Assembly (NCBI RefSeq): GCF_040712315.1
Contig: NC_134017.1
Location: forward strand, 7,408,001 to 7,472,000
Length of the DNA: 64,000 nucleotides
From: Castanea sativa
Taxonomy: Eukaryota > Streptophyta > Magnoliopsida > Fagales > Fagaceae
Reading direction: 5' to 3'
A model generated the notes under the pieces. It had not been told where the DNA came from. It was given only the letters and a program-made list of their open reading frames with translations, and made no database searches. A program made the position numbers and the translations under genes. Shown here in pieces: positions 35,621 to 47,339 of the stretch. Within the stretch, counting starts at the first letter, position 1. Each line of letters begins with the position of its first letter.

Positions 35621-35873
35621 ATAGATGTATAGCAACCTACCATCACTCTATTTAAAATTACATGTTGTTCATGAAATCATAGTCCCATATATGGTCCTTT
35701 TTTAGGATCCACTATCTCATCAAAAAAAAAAAAAGTTAGTATATTGCAATATATTTGAAAGGATGAGTCCATCGGTATTTAGAATCAATGTTCTTAAATT
35801 GGACCGTAGCACAAAATTAGACAATAATTGGAATCCAATTTAAAATCTAATTAAATTTTCTCTTAGTTTTGGC

Positions 35874-35877
<4 letters not shown>

Positions 35878-35924
<47 letters not shown>

Positions 35925-35955
35925 TGGTTATTGGCCCATGCGTTGCACAATTTTT
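35878..35955 (-). mobile_element. Possible Helitron-like 3' terminus beside a (TA)n run
   Basis: After the TA run the text GACTGGTTATTGGCCCATGC then GTTGCACAATT reads, on the minus strand, as a decayed hairpin followed by CCAATAACCAGT. That resembles plant Helitron 3' ends (GC-rich hairpin about 10 nt before CTRR). The hairpin is imperfect and no 5' TC end was identified, so this is weak. Confidence 0.25.
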
Positions 35956-35959
35956 TTGG

Positions 35960-36633
35960 GTATGATCTTTTTTGGTAAATATTATGACTGGAGAACATTG
36001 TTTTAGGGAAAAAAAACTTCTTTCATTTTTATGTAGTGATTTTAAGAAATACAATGAATGGTTTTATGATAAATTTTGTTAATTTTATGAAATACATTTA
36101 TATAAAATAAAACTCATAAAATGCATAAGATATACGTAAAGGCATAATTCATGACTACGCATGAAAGTTATTGTATTTTTTAATTTCTATTAGCTAGATC
36201 ACATTTCTTAAATAAATTGAACAACCATTTCATCACCCCATTGTGCACGTAATGATTGGAATGTTGTTAGTTAATTTAATTGAACAATATTGTGTTTATT
36301 CTTTTTTTAAACTACAATTGATAATTCACAACATGAGTAAACAACTTATTGAGTATTGCAAAAGATACAAATATGAACATTAACATGAGCATGAACATGA
36401 AGGGAGATTTTTATTCATTTTCTTGAAGAAAAAATGTACTTACAAAAAAATCCAAACTTAATTAGGTAAAGAAGAATCAAGTTATAGATAGCAAAATCAA
36501 TAAACCAAAAATTTTAGGAGCCTAAGAGGAGCCATTACTCATTTGAAAAAACCCAAAATACTCAAGGTTAAAAATAAAATAAAAAAAAACCATTCACTCC
36601 ACCCTTCCATCGCAGCTGCTTTTGCTCAAGGAA

Positions 36634-36692
<59 letters not shown>

Positions 36693-37298
36693 TACAATAT
36701 GTATGCTAATCCCGCGACTTGAACCTTTTCTCCCTGACTCCCACAATTTGAACATTTTCTCCCTTAAACCCTAGACATTTTATGTATGAGGAAATGTCAA
36801 TTCAGCTCCACGACCCTTGTCATATATATATATATATATATATATATAACTTCCTTTAAAAAAATTAATATGTTTATCATAATTAAGGAAAATCCTAATG
36901 GGTACTTCACTTGAGCATATGTGAAAAAAGGCATATACATACCACAAATGGTAAAGGAGAAAGAAAAAGTTGCTAATCCTTTTTAATATGGTTAATTTCT
37001 TTGCCTCAATTAGTTGCCCAAACAACATACCGCTTAATCATACCACAACCACAAATGACAATGTAGCATTGGCCATCGGTAATTGCTAATCTGAAAGTAC
37101 AGATTTATTTAATAGCTCTACCTTCGTATCTTTTGGCTAATGTGTCTTTACTAAATCAAAATCAAACCACAAAACTCATATAAAAATCACCAAATTGGAG
37201 TTTAAATTATAATTAAATTTTTAAAAGAAATCTAGGCACAATTGCACAAAAATTCCACATGTAACTAAGTCATACTCAAGAGTATTGGACCTTTTTTC
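35960..37298. other. AT-rich intergenic region with two (TA)n runs
   Basis: Contains TA microsatellites at 36639-36683 and 36822-36848. No supported gene. Open frames overlap the simple repeats. Confidence 0.5.
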
Positions 37299-37322
37299 CT
37301 TTGTATAAATAGGGGGTCCCAA
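37299..37322 (+). promoter_or_regulatory. TATA-box-like element
   Basis: TTTGTATAAATAGGGGG is a near-consensus plant TATA box in an otherwise featureless region. No gene starts downstream, so it may belong to an unrecognised LTR or decayed gene. Confidence 0.25.
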
Positions 37323-37646
37323 TGGGATGGGGGGCTAACAATTTTCTCTCCAAAACATTTATTGTAGGAACATAAAAGTTTTCCATTGTAAACTTTTCAC
37401 GCTTAAAGAACATGACTTGCCAATTAATCAAACTATAGTTTTTAATACCTACAACAATTTCACAACATCAAGAACAAACCCCAGTGTATGCAGTGTCAAA
37501 TTCCATAGTCTCCTGTTACATCAAATGAGTGTTTAATTTTTCTCACAAAGTATTGAATAGTAAATCTTATGGGCCATAGTCTCAACTACAACTCTCAATC
37601 ATGTTGGACTTAGATGACTCCTTTCCACAACGTATTATTATGAGAT

Positions 37647-38672
37647 GCAGAAAAAGTTTGGAGTGTACACAATGTTTATCGTGGATGGGAAGAAATTTCA
37701 TCCTATTCCAATTGGTTTGGTCAGTAAGGACCTATTCCAATTTAATGATCCTGGAATTTTGTATACAAGTAATAATCAAGGAAACTTCCACCTAAAATAA
37801 GTCGGACTTTTGGCAAGAGAGAAAATTGATGTCCAGACAAATCAAGCTAAGGCCAACTAAAATGGACCATATTCTTAATTTCTTATCTCGATTTGTTCCA
37901 TGTACAAGACTTACAGCCAATGCTTGATGTATAAAAGTTGAACATCTTATCTAAAGTCCATCCTCTGAAAGTTTGAGAAAATTTTCATGCAGAAAAAGTT
38001 TGGAGTGTACACAATGTTTATCATGGATGGGAAGAAATTTCATCCTATTCCAATTGGTTTGGTCAGTAAGGACCTATTCCAATTTAATGATCTTGGAATT
38101 TTGTATACAAGTAATAATCAAGGAAACTTCCATCTAAAATAAGTCGGACTTTTGGCAAGAGAGAAAATTGATGTCCAAACAAATCAAGCTAAGGCCAACC
38201 AAAATGGACCATATTTTTAATTTCTTATCTCGATCTGTTCCATGTACAAGACTTACAGCCAATGCTTGGTGTATAAAAGTTGAACATCTTATCTAAAGTC
38301 CATCCTCTGAAAGCTTGAGAAAAATTTCATGCAGAAAAAGTTTGGAGTGTACACAATGTTTATCATGGATGGGAAGAAATTTCATCCTATTCCAATTGGT
38401 TTGGTCAATAAGGACCTATTCCAATTTAATGATCCTGGAATTTTGTATACAAGTAATAATCAAGGAAACTTCCATCTAAAATAAGTCGGACTTTTGGCAA
38501 GAGAGAAAATTGATGTCCAGACAAATCAAGCTAAGGCCAACCAATATGGACCATATTCTTAATTTCTTATCTCGATTTGTTCCATGTACAAGACTTACAG
38601 CCAATGCTTGGTATATAAAAGTTGAACATCTTATCTAAAGTCCATCCTCTGAAAGCTTGAGAAAAATTTCAT
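37647..38672 (+). repeat. Three near-identical 342-bp tandem repeats
   Basis: Units begin at 37647, 37989 and 38331, each with GCAGAAAAAGTTTGGAGTGT. The spacing is exactly 342 bp and only a few substitutions separate them, so the array is recent or homogenised. Each unit holds a ~50-codon open stretch starting MQKKFGVYTMFIVDGKKFHP that I do not recognise, ending at an in-frame TAA. 342 is a multiple of three but stops prevent read-through. Confidence 0.92.
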
Positions 38673-38689
38673 TTAAACCAACACAATAT

Positions 38690-38898
38690 ATAAATTATAA
38701 AGGAATCAAAGAAAAATTGTCAAAAATAATGAAAATTTAATCTTTGCTTAAATTCTTATTAGGATGAACATAATAGCAATATCCTTTTAAAAAAAATAAA
38801 GATAAAAAAAATCTATGCTTATTTTGTACGTATGATAAAGTCCTATCACAGTTTTTTGAGACTTATGATCATTAGTGATTAGGAGTTATAAATGAATA

Positions 38899-38937
<39 letters not shown>

Positions 38938-39680
38938 TTCTAATTTTGCATTTAGCATTTTTTTACCTCTTTCATTAAGTTTTTTTTACTGTTACTCAAA
39001 AGTTTACATTAACTTATTTTACTATTATCTCATTAATCTTTCATTTATTGCTTAAGCTTACATCACACATTTCTCTCTTTTTCATGTCTTTTAGCATACC
39101 CACCTTTTTAATATTTAAATAATAATAATTAAAGACTAATAGTAATAACTAACCAAATAAGGCTTTGGAGAGAGATAGAGAGACACAAAAATGTTATGGA
39201 TTGTTAAATAAATCGCATTGTTTCACTACATATTACCAAAATAAAAGACCTAAGACTAACAAAACATTTGAAAGAGAGAGAAAGAGAAATCTAAGGGGCT
39301 GCCGCCTCGGTCATATTGGCCTCCCACTACCATCAAGACGCCGAAACCCCTATAAGTTTTTTTTTTTTTTTAATTAAGGGATTAAATATGATTTAGGCTT
39401 GAGTCATTTGGTTGGATAATTTTTGTTTTGGGTATATAAGTAGAGAGAATACTTGGTACGCAATGTAAAATCATATTCTACCATGGTTTTAAATCATCTA
39501 TAAGACACATACATACACACTTGCTCACACCATGTTTTAATATCGCACTATTGATGAGTGCAAGGCAATGAGAGAGTTGGACATACTTTTATTTCATAGT
39601 ATTAAAAATGTGAACACAACACAAATTAGTTGATTTTCATGGTCCCATTACTCTTTTGCATTTATTTTTTGTTTCATAAT
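38690..39680. other. AT-rich intergenic region
   Basis: Includes a (TA)n run at 38904-38932, and 38944-38985 which repeats 33939-33978. No gene seen. Confidence 0.45.
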
Positions 39681-39689
39681 TTAAAAAAA

Positions 39690-40690
39690 ATCATTAAATT
39701 TATTTAATTTTGTAGTTTTTTTTTTACTATTTATAGGTCTCATTGTACAATTGGAATTATTCATAGGTCTCATTGTACTATTCAACTAGCTTTTAAATTT
39801 TATTTTCTACATTTTCAACAACAAATTTTCAGTTTCAACTAAGTAAACTGTTCTCAAATAGACCCGTAGTATTAGGTTCATTTCAGAACCATCTTTCACG
39901 TAATAATGTAGAGATTTTCCATCAATATCATAATCATCTAGAATTTGAATTGTTGAATTATTGTTTTTATTGGGTGACTTGTTGACCATTAATTTATTAT
40001 GCAATATTTTCCACCATGTGACATAATTTTTATGTAGGGCCAAAAATTCATGTTCAGGAAATTGTTTTTGGAACTTAAGGCTCATTATTGAGTACAATCT
40101 TAAGTCATGTGTATGTGCTCTTAATGACTTGATTAAATTAGTAATAATATATAATTTTAGCCAAACCCCTAGAGATCAGTGCTCAGCACACACAAGTGAA
40201 AAGATGTAGTGTTAGGTTCATTTGACGATCATCTTTCATGTAAACGTGTAGAGATTTTTCAACAATATCAAAATCATTAAGAATTTGTCTTATTGACATC
40301 TTTTGGTTTTTAATTGGGTGACTTGTTAACCATTAATCCATTATGCAATATTTTTCACCATGTGACATAATCTCATGTAAGGCCAAAAATTCATGAACTT
40401 AAGCCTCATGATTGAGTTGAATATCATGTGAGTGTGCTCTTAATGACATGAATAAATTAGTGATAATATAGGCTTTAAGCAAAACCCCCAAAGATCAATG
40501 CTCACCACACACAAGTGATGAGATGTTGCGTTAGGTTCATTTGACATCCATCTTTCAAGTAACCGCGTAGCTATTATTTATCAATGTCAGAATCATCTAG
40601 AATCTAGCTCTCTTTTTTGACTTGTTGACCATTGATCCATTATGCAATATTTTCCACTGTTAGGGGTGGCTCTACTTGTTAATCAAGGTG
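39690..40690. repeat. Second block B copy of the ~320-bp repeat array
   Basis: Direct duplicate of 31250-32740, 8.4 kb away, lacking one unit. Markers near 40174 and 40494. It ends with TCTACTTGTTAATCAAGGTGG where 32728 has TCTACTTGTTAATCGGGGTGG. Confidence 0.85.
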
Positions 40691-41620
40691 GTAACCACAT
40701 CTCATTTTTCTAAGTGTTGATAGTTATACCATGTAAATGCAAATATTTCCTTTACCACTTGAGTTGTTGAAGGGACAATGAGAAATTCCTACAAGTTATA
40801 AGTTGCCGTGTTGAAAACTTAGGGATGAATGATCTAGACATGAAGACCCATTGCAAGCTGCTTTTGATTGTCTCATTCCATGATGGTATTCAAATATAGA
40901 TTTGAAGGAAATACATTGTAATGGATTTCAGTTGTCAATGAATTTTTTTCCTTCTTGTGATGAGAAAGTAGCAAAGTAAGTAGTAGTTAAGATACTTATA
41001 ATGGATTTCTTTGTAGTCTGGCTTCTTCCTTTAGATACTTTACAACAAGAGACCTATTTGTAGCACATGAAAGTTGGTTATAAATTTTGGGGTCAAATGT
41101 CCATAATTTCTAGATCGATTATGATTGTCCTTGCCATTGATAATGATTATGATGGAACAATAAAAATTGTTTTTAGTTATATGATAAATTCATATTTTTC
41201 AAGTCCAAGTTGTAACTAATAGCAAATTATTAGTTGTCTATGATGACAGATTTTTAGTCATCATCTTGTCAATTGGATTATCAATAGCTTTTTTATTACC
41301 TTGTGTATTTATTAAAAATGTTACTAAAATCAAAATGTAGGAGGTTTAAGAAAAATAATAATTGGAAAAAAATATTTTATGATCTTAAATCCAATTCTAA
41401 ATCCAAATCCAAATTTAGGTATCCAAATAATGGAAATTCAAATTATGAATTTCAAATCTCGAGTTTTATAAAAAGACCCAAACAAGGAATTTAAAATCAA
41501 TGGATTTCAAATCAAGGCATTTTAAATCCATTGATTTAAAATCCAAATCCAAATCCAAATGTTGCCATCCAAACACAACCTTAAGTTTTTTTCGCGAGAA
41601 TTTCAAAATAAAACCTAAAA
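40691..41620. other. Intergenic sequence with degenerate AAATCC repeats
   Basis: No gene. From about 41388 to 41570 the sequence is a degenerate array of AAATCC/AAATTC hexamers. A short GT run is at 41622-41638. Confidence 0.5.
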
Positions 41621-41799
41621 AAAGTGTGTGTGTGTGTGTACTAGATATTTTTTTATAGATAATTTATCATCTTTTAAATTACAATAAGTATACACCAAAA
41701 TACAACAATTTAATTACAAAAGAAAATTTTATAAGTTCCACTGAGACTTTTAAGGGGGGGGGGAAGCAAGTAGAGTAGTTATATAAAATTTTTATTGTC

Positions 41800-42440
41800 A
41801 TTTTGGTCTTGCAAATAAAGGTTTCAGGGTCATTTTGGTTATTTTTTGGTTTCAATGGCATCATGGTCATTTTTTAGGTTATAAGGGTATTTTTATCATT
41901 TTCTAGGTTTTAGGGGTATTTCGGTCGTTATTCAGTCATGGTATTTTGGTCATTTTCTAGGTTTTGAGGGTATTTTGGTCATTTTTAGGTTTTAAGTGCA
42001 TTACAGTCATTTTTTTAGGTCCTAAGGGTATTTTAGTCACTTTTTAGGTTACAAGTTCATTTTTGTCATTTTTTAGGTTTCAAGTTCATTTCGGTCATTT
42101 TTAGGTTTTAAAGGTATTTCGGTCATTTTTTAGGTTTTAAAGGCATTTTGGTCATTTTAAAGTTTCTATAAGTATTTCGATCATTTTTTAGGTTTTAGGT
42201 GTATTATGGTCATTTTTTAGGTTTTAAGAGTATTTCAGTCACTTTTTAGGTTACAAAGTCATTTCAGCCATTTTTTTAGGTTTCAGGGTCATTTAGGTTA
42301 TTTTTTAGGTTCTAAAGATATTTTGGTCATTTTTTTTGGTTTTAGGGTCATTTCGATCATTATTTAGGTTCTAAGTGTATTTCCATCATTTTTAGGTTTT
42401 AAGGGTATCCCAGTATTTTCTAAGAGTTTTGGGGATATTT
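41800..42440. repeat. ~30-bp minisatellite array
   Basis: Some 20 diverged copies of a unit like TTTTTAGGTTTTAAGGGTAT followed by TTCGGTCA. Non-coding, and directly adjacent to the 93-bp satellite array. Confidence 0.88.
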
Positions 42441-44375
42441 TGGTTACATGTAATGTTGGTATTACTCAATGTGACAATAGAATTGCCAAATGTGAGGAAA
42501 AAAAAATAAGGGAACCATTGGATGTGATAAAAGTACGGTCACATGTGATATTGGTACTACCCAATATAACGATGTAACTGTCAAATGTAAGAAAAAAAAT
42601 AAGGGAACCATCAAATGTGATAAAAATACAGTCAAATGTGATGTTGATCTTGCCTAATGTAAAAATGGACCATCCAATGTGAGTAAACAAGTAAGGGAAC
42701 CATTGAATGTGATAAAAGCACGGTCACAGGTGATGTTGGTGCTGCCTAACGTGACAATGGAACCGTCAAATGTTAGAAAAAAATAAGAAACCCTCGAATG
42801 TGTCAAAAGTATGGTCACATGTGATGTTGGTACTGTCCAATGTGACAATGGAGCTACCAAATGTGAAAAAAATAAAATAAAATAATGGTGCCACAGATTT
42901 TGACAAAAGTACAATCAGATGTCATGTTGATACTGTCCAATGTGACGATAAAACTTTCAAATGTGAGAAAAAAATGAGAGTACCACTGAATGTGACAAAA
43001 GTATGGTCAGATGTGGTATTGATACTGCCCAATGTGATGATGAAACTGCCAAATATGAGAAAATAAATAAGGGAACTTTTGGATGTGATAAAAGTACAGT
43101 CACATGTGATGTTAATATTACCCAATGTAACGATGTAACTGTTAAATATAAGGGAAAAAAAGGAAACCATCAAATGTGATAAAAGTACAGTCATATGTGA
43201 TGTTGGTATTGTCTAATGTAAAAATGGAACCATTAAATGCGAGAAAAAAATAAGGAAACTATTGAACATGATAAAAGTACGGTCACATGTGATGTTGGTA
43301 CTGTCCAATGTGACAATCAAACCGTTAAATGTGAGCAAAAATAAGGAACCATTGAATGCGTCAAAAGTAAGGTCGCATGTGATGTTGGTACCGTCCAATA
43401 TGACAATGAAACTATTAAATGTAAAAAAAAAAAATAATAATGGTGCCACAAATTGTGACAAAATTATGGTCAGATGTCATGTTGGTACTATCCAATGTGA
43501 CGATGAAACTTTCAAATGTGAGAAAAAAATGAGAATACCACCGAATGTGACAAAAGCATGGTCAGACGTGGTATTGATATTGCCCAATGTGACGATGAAA
43601 CTGTCAAATGTGAGAAAAAAATAATGTTACCACCAAATGTGATAAAAGTACGGTCATAAGTGATGTTAGTACTGCCCAATGTGACAATAAAACTGTCAAA
43701 TGTGAAAAAAAATAAGGTATTACGAAATGTGACAAAAGTACAGTCAAATGTGATGTTGGTATTACCTAATATGACAATGGAACCATCAAATGTAAGAAAA
43801 AAAAATAAGGGAACCACTAAATGTGACAAAACAATAGTCACATATGATATTAAAACTACACAATGTAAGGATGAAATCGACAAATGTGAGAAAAAAATAG
43901 GATACAACCAAATGTGACAAAAGTACAATCAGATCTGATTCTAGTACTACCTAATGTGACAATTAATGAATCCATCCAATGTAAGAAAAAAAAAATAGAA
44001 CTACCAAATGTGACAAAAAAAACAATCACATGTAATGTTAAAATTACACAATATGAGAATGAAATTGTTAAATGTGAGGAAAAAAAAAAGGAACTACCAA
44101 ATATGACAAAAAAACCGTCACTTGTTATGTTAGTAGTACACAATGTGAGGAGGAAACCATCAGATGTGAGAAAAAAAATAAAAGAACCACCAATGTGACT
44201 AGAGTACTGTCACATGTGATGCTGGAAGCCTGGAACTACACAATATGAGGAAGAAACCATCAAATGTGAGAAAAAAAATAAGATAACCATCAAATGTAAC
44301 AAAAGAATCGTCACATGTAATGTTGGAACTGCACAATGTGAGAATGAAACCGTCAAATGTGATGCTTTGGTAACC
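42440..44375. repeat. ~93-bp satellite-like array with six-monomer higher-order period
   Basis: About 20 monomers containing GTCACATGTGATGTTGGTAC, CCAATGTGACAATGGAAC and CAAATGTGAGAAAAAAATAA. Monomer spacing is 90-100 bp. Variant monomers recur every ~560 bp (e.g. TCAGATGTCATGTTG at about 42916 and 43472; AACGATGTAACTGT at about 42569 and 43129). Open frames on both strands are by-products of the repeat. Confidence 0.92.
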
Positions 44376-45267
44376 TAGTATAACAAGTTGCTAACTAGTG
44401 AGTTCAGTACCCAAAAAAAAGGGCACCGTAGAATTACTCTAACCTCATAGGTAAGAAAGGAAATAAAGGAAACAATCAAGGTAGTGACTAGTGAAACATA
44501 CATAAATGTAGTTAGAAGATGAGCTAGATTTGTAATTAAACCAACTTATTTCAAATGTGGCACAAAGTTATTTATATATCCATAGAATTAGAACTTATTT
44601 TCTATAAGAGTACTATTCTCTAGCAATTATTCGAGACATCAATAATTTTCTTTTATCCTTTTTTATACAAGAGAGATTCTTTATAATAATTATTCTTTAG
44701 CAATTAACCTTTTTATTTTTTTATCATTGAGATTCGATATTAAAAGAAATTTACATTCAAGAAAATGAGTTTTCTGAAAAGTTGAAAAAGTAACATTAAA
44801 GATACTACAAATTTTACTATATAATTTTTACAAACTAATGTATCACTAATTATAAAAAAATAAATCAGTCATTCATTAATTATGGTTTTTAAATCCACTA
44901 GTCATATTGATTTTTTTATCAATTTGTAAATATTTTATAATACAATTTATATTAGTTTCAGCATTTTTTTAAGTTGAAAACTTGACGATCTAAAACAGGG
45001 ATATGAAAGATTATGTTGAAATTATTGATTTTTTATTCAAAAAAAAAACTAAGTTATAAATTTCACCATTTAAATTTATTCATAGTTCAATTCAATCTTG
45101 TAACTTTTGATTTATTTATTTTAGATTTATAACTTTCCTTCCATCAAATTCCATGGCATTGTGCCTTTTAAGTATTCTAAAATGACGTTGTTTTAGAAAT
45201 TCAAAATACTGAAATCACATTATATTGGGATACTGAATGACAACCTCTTTAATAGAAGTAAACAAAA

Positions 45268-45458
45268 TAAAAGTATTATATGCACAATATTTTCGTAATA
45301 CTTTCACAACAAATCATAAATGGTATGTTATTATTTGATCTAGTCTAAATTTAAAATTGAAATTACTTTTTTAATCCACCCATAACAATTAATAGCAACT
45401 TACTATTTAATATTTGTTGTGAAAATATTGTGAACGTACAATTTTTCTAAATGAAATG
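45268..45458. mobile_element. MITE, block B counterpart of 20016-20205
   Basis: The inverted ends GCACAATATTTTCGTAATAC and TTGTGAAAATATTGTGAACG match the element at the equivalent place in block A. Confidence 0.55.
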
Positions 45459-46149
45459 GCTACATAAAAAAAAATAAAACAAAAGGTATAGATACTTAAT
45501 TAATCTAAGGCTATAAAACTGAATTAATTTTTGGGTAAAATATAGAAAGTCCAGTTTATAATTTAGCTTAAAAGTTGAAGAAAAAAAAAAAAACTGTCTG
45601 AACACATTGTTTAAGACTTTTGTGCGGTTATATATATATGACTTGTTTGTGTGTTTAGGAATTGTTAAAAACAAATTTTAATTTTTTTTCAGTGTTATCT
45701 TTTTTTATTAATAATATAAATTTTAGATTTTTTAAAATAAATTAATTTTTAGCTTATTTTGTAATATATTTAACATAAAAGTTTTTTTTTTTAAACTATG
45801 GGTGGGTTACATTCCCCTCCCTTGAGGTTTGAGGGAATGATACTCAACTCCAAACTTGAATGAAAAAACACCCCTCTCCCTTAAAAATTTTTTAAAAAAA
45901 TTAACAACTCCCCCCTTTTATTTATATTAGTAATGAATATTTTAACCTTCTAGTATAAGAATCTCGTTACAAAAGTTTAACTATGGTTTATAAAAAAATT
46001 GATAAATTTAGAATAAAAATAAAAAATTTATCTAATACCAAAATAATTGCAATAGCAAATATCTCCATAAGTCGTTGAAAAAGGAAAAACATAATAAACA
46101 ATATTCTTTACATTTTCCATTCTCCTCGTGTATATGTTAAAATAATTAG

Positions 46150-46490
46150 TATTCTAAAAATAAAAATAAAAATAGTGGGTTAATCCCACATTAGAAAATG
46201 AGTGAGTTAAAGAGGTTTAGAACTTGTGCTGTGGTGCTGTGTATCCAATAGCTAAACATTTTTGAGGTGTGTGAGTTTATATACTGCTTCACGGAACGAA
46301 GTGTTGCATGCACTTTTGGTTCTGACGTGTAGTATTAAGCAAAAAAAGAGTTTGAGCTTAGTCCCACACCGCGCGCGTGTGTGTGTGTGTTGGGGTGTGT
46401 GAGTTTATTTACTGCTCCGCGGAAGTAAGTGTTGCATGCACTTTCGGTTCTGACCTGTAGTATTAAGTAAAAAGAAAAAAAAAGAGTTAT
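46150..46490. repeat. Block-B-specific insertion with 127-bp tandem duplication
   Basis: GTGTGAGTTTAT, then CGGAA, AAGTGTTGCATGCACTT and GTAGTATTAAG occur twice (from about 46267 and 46396), separated by a GC/GT microsatellite (46372-46392). The stretch is absent from block A near 20870. The leading AATCCCACATTAGAAAATGA phrase resembles plant LTR flank motifs, but no element boundary is clear. Confidence 0.6.
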
Positions 46491-47339
46491 ATCATTTTGA
46501 ATATACACAACTATTAGTTTCTTTAATATATTCTTCCCTCACTGGGTTTGTTTTAATATACACTTCAATTAAAAATTTAATACAATTACATCTTTTGATA
46601 AATTTCAAATATTTTAATACAAAATTAATACACTTCAAAATTCATATATATATATATATATTGATATAAAAGATAGAACATATTTAAAAATTTAATACGG
46701 ATTAATTACTTTACCCGAAAATAAATAATAAAATAAAAACACCATCACCACAGCGAAAAAAATAAAATAAAATAAAACACTCTCATATAGATCGTCACCA
46801 AAAACTACTCAAAAAGCATACGCTTTTGTAATCTGCAGCATATCTCTCTCTCTCTCTCTCTCTGTTCTGAATATTTCATCAATGGCTCGCGTAAGTCTCT
46901 CTCTCTCTATTTCTCTTACAATTGCACACAACGAAATGTTTATTCAACTTTCAAATTCCGAATCCAGAAATTAATACAACTAGGACTATTGTTAATCTCT
47001 GTTTATTTGGTCGCTGAGAAAATTTTATGATTTCTATGCTTGTTCAGTATGATAGATCCGAAGAAATTAAGCAAATTCTAAATGCCCCTTTTTTGTGTTA
47101 TTAGTTTTGGATCTAAATTTTCGTACAATTTGTAATTTTTTGGTTTAGATCTGTGCAATGTGTGAATTTATTTACTTTTTAGTAATCAGAGGGTTCACAT
47201 AATGGAAAAAGAGTGTGTATTTGATGATGTTGTTGAATGTTTGTTTATAAGGTGTTTGTTGTTAAAACTGAACCAAGACTTCACTTTGGAGCTCATTGTA
47301 ATGTTAATGTTTTGGGTTTGATGGGTGCTTTATTTGGAT

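Larger units (their letters stand above)
44455..46881 (+). promoter_or_regulatory. Upstream region and 5' UTR of the zeta-COP gene
   Basis: It aligns with 19190-21119 of block A. The leader (46845-46881) is a CT-rich tract followed by ATATTTCATCA before the ATG. Block B has an insertion at about 46110-46490 that includes a 127-bp tandem duplication. The region also carries a MITE at 45268-45458. Confidence 0.6.

Noticed and set aside
37601..37795. 64-codon frame overlapping the first 342-bp repeat
   Set aside because: Not repeated intact in the other units and no recognisable domain. The unit-level open stretch in another frame is reported instead as an observation.
42466..44198. Many overlapping open frames on both strands with similar repetitive peptides
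   Set aside because: They are translations of the 93-bp satellite. Frames on both strands are equally open, start codons recur once per monomer, and there is no domain or codon-bias signal.
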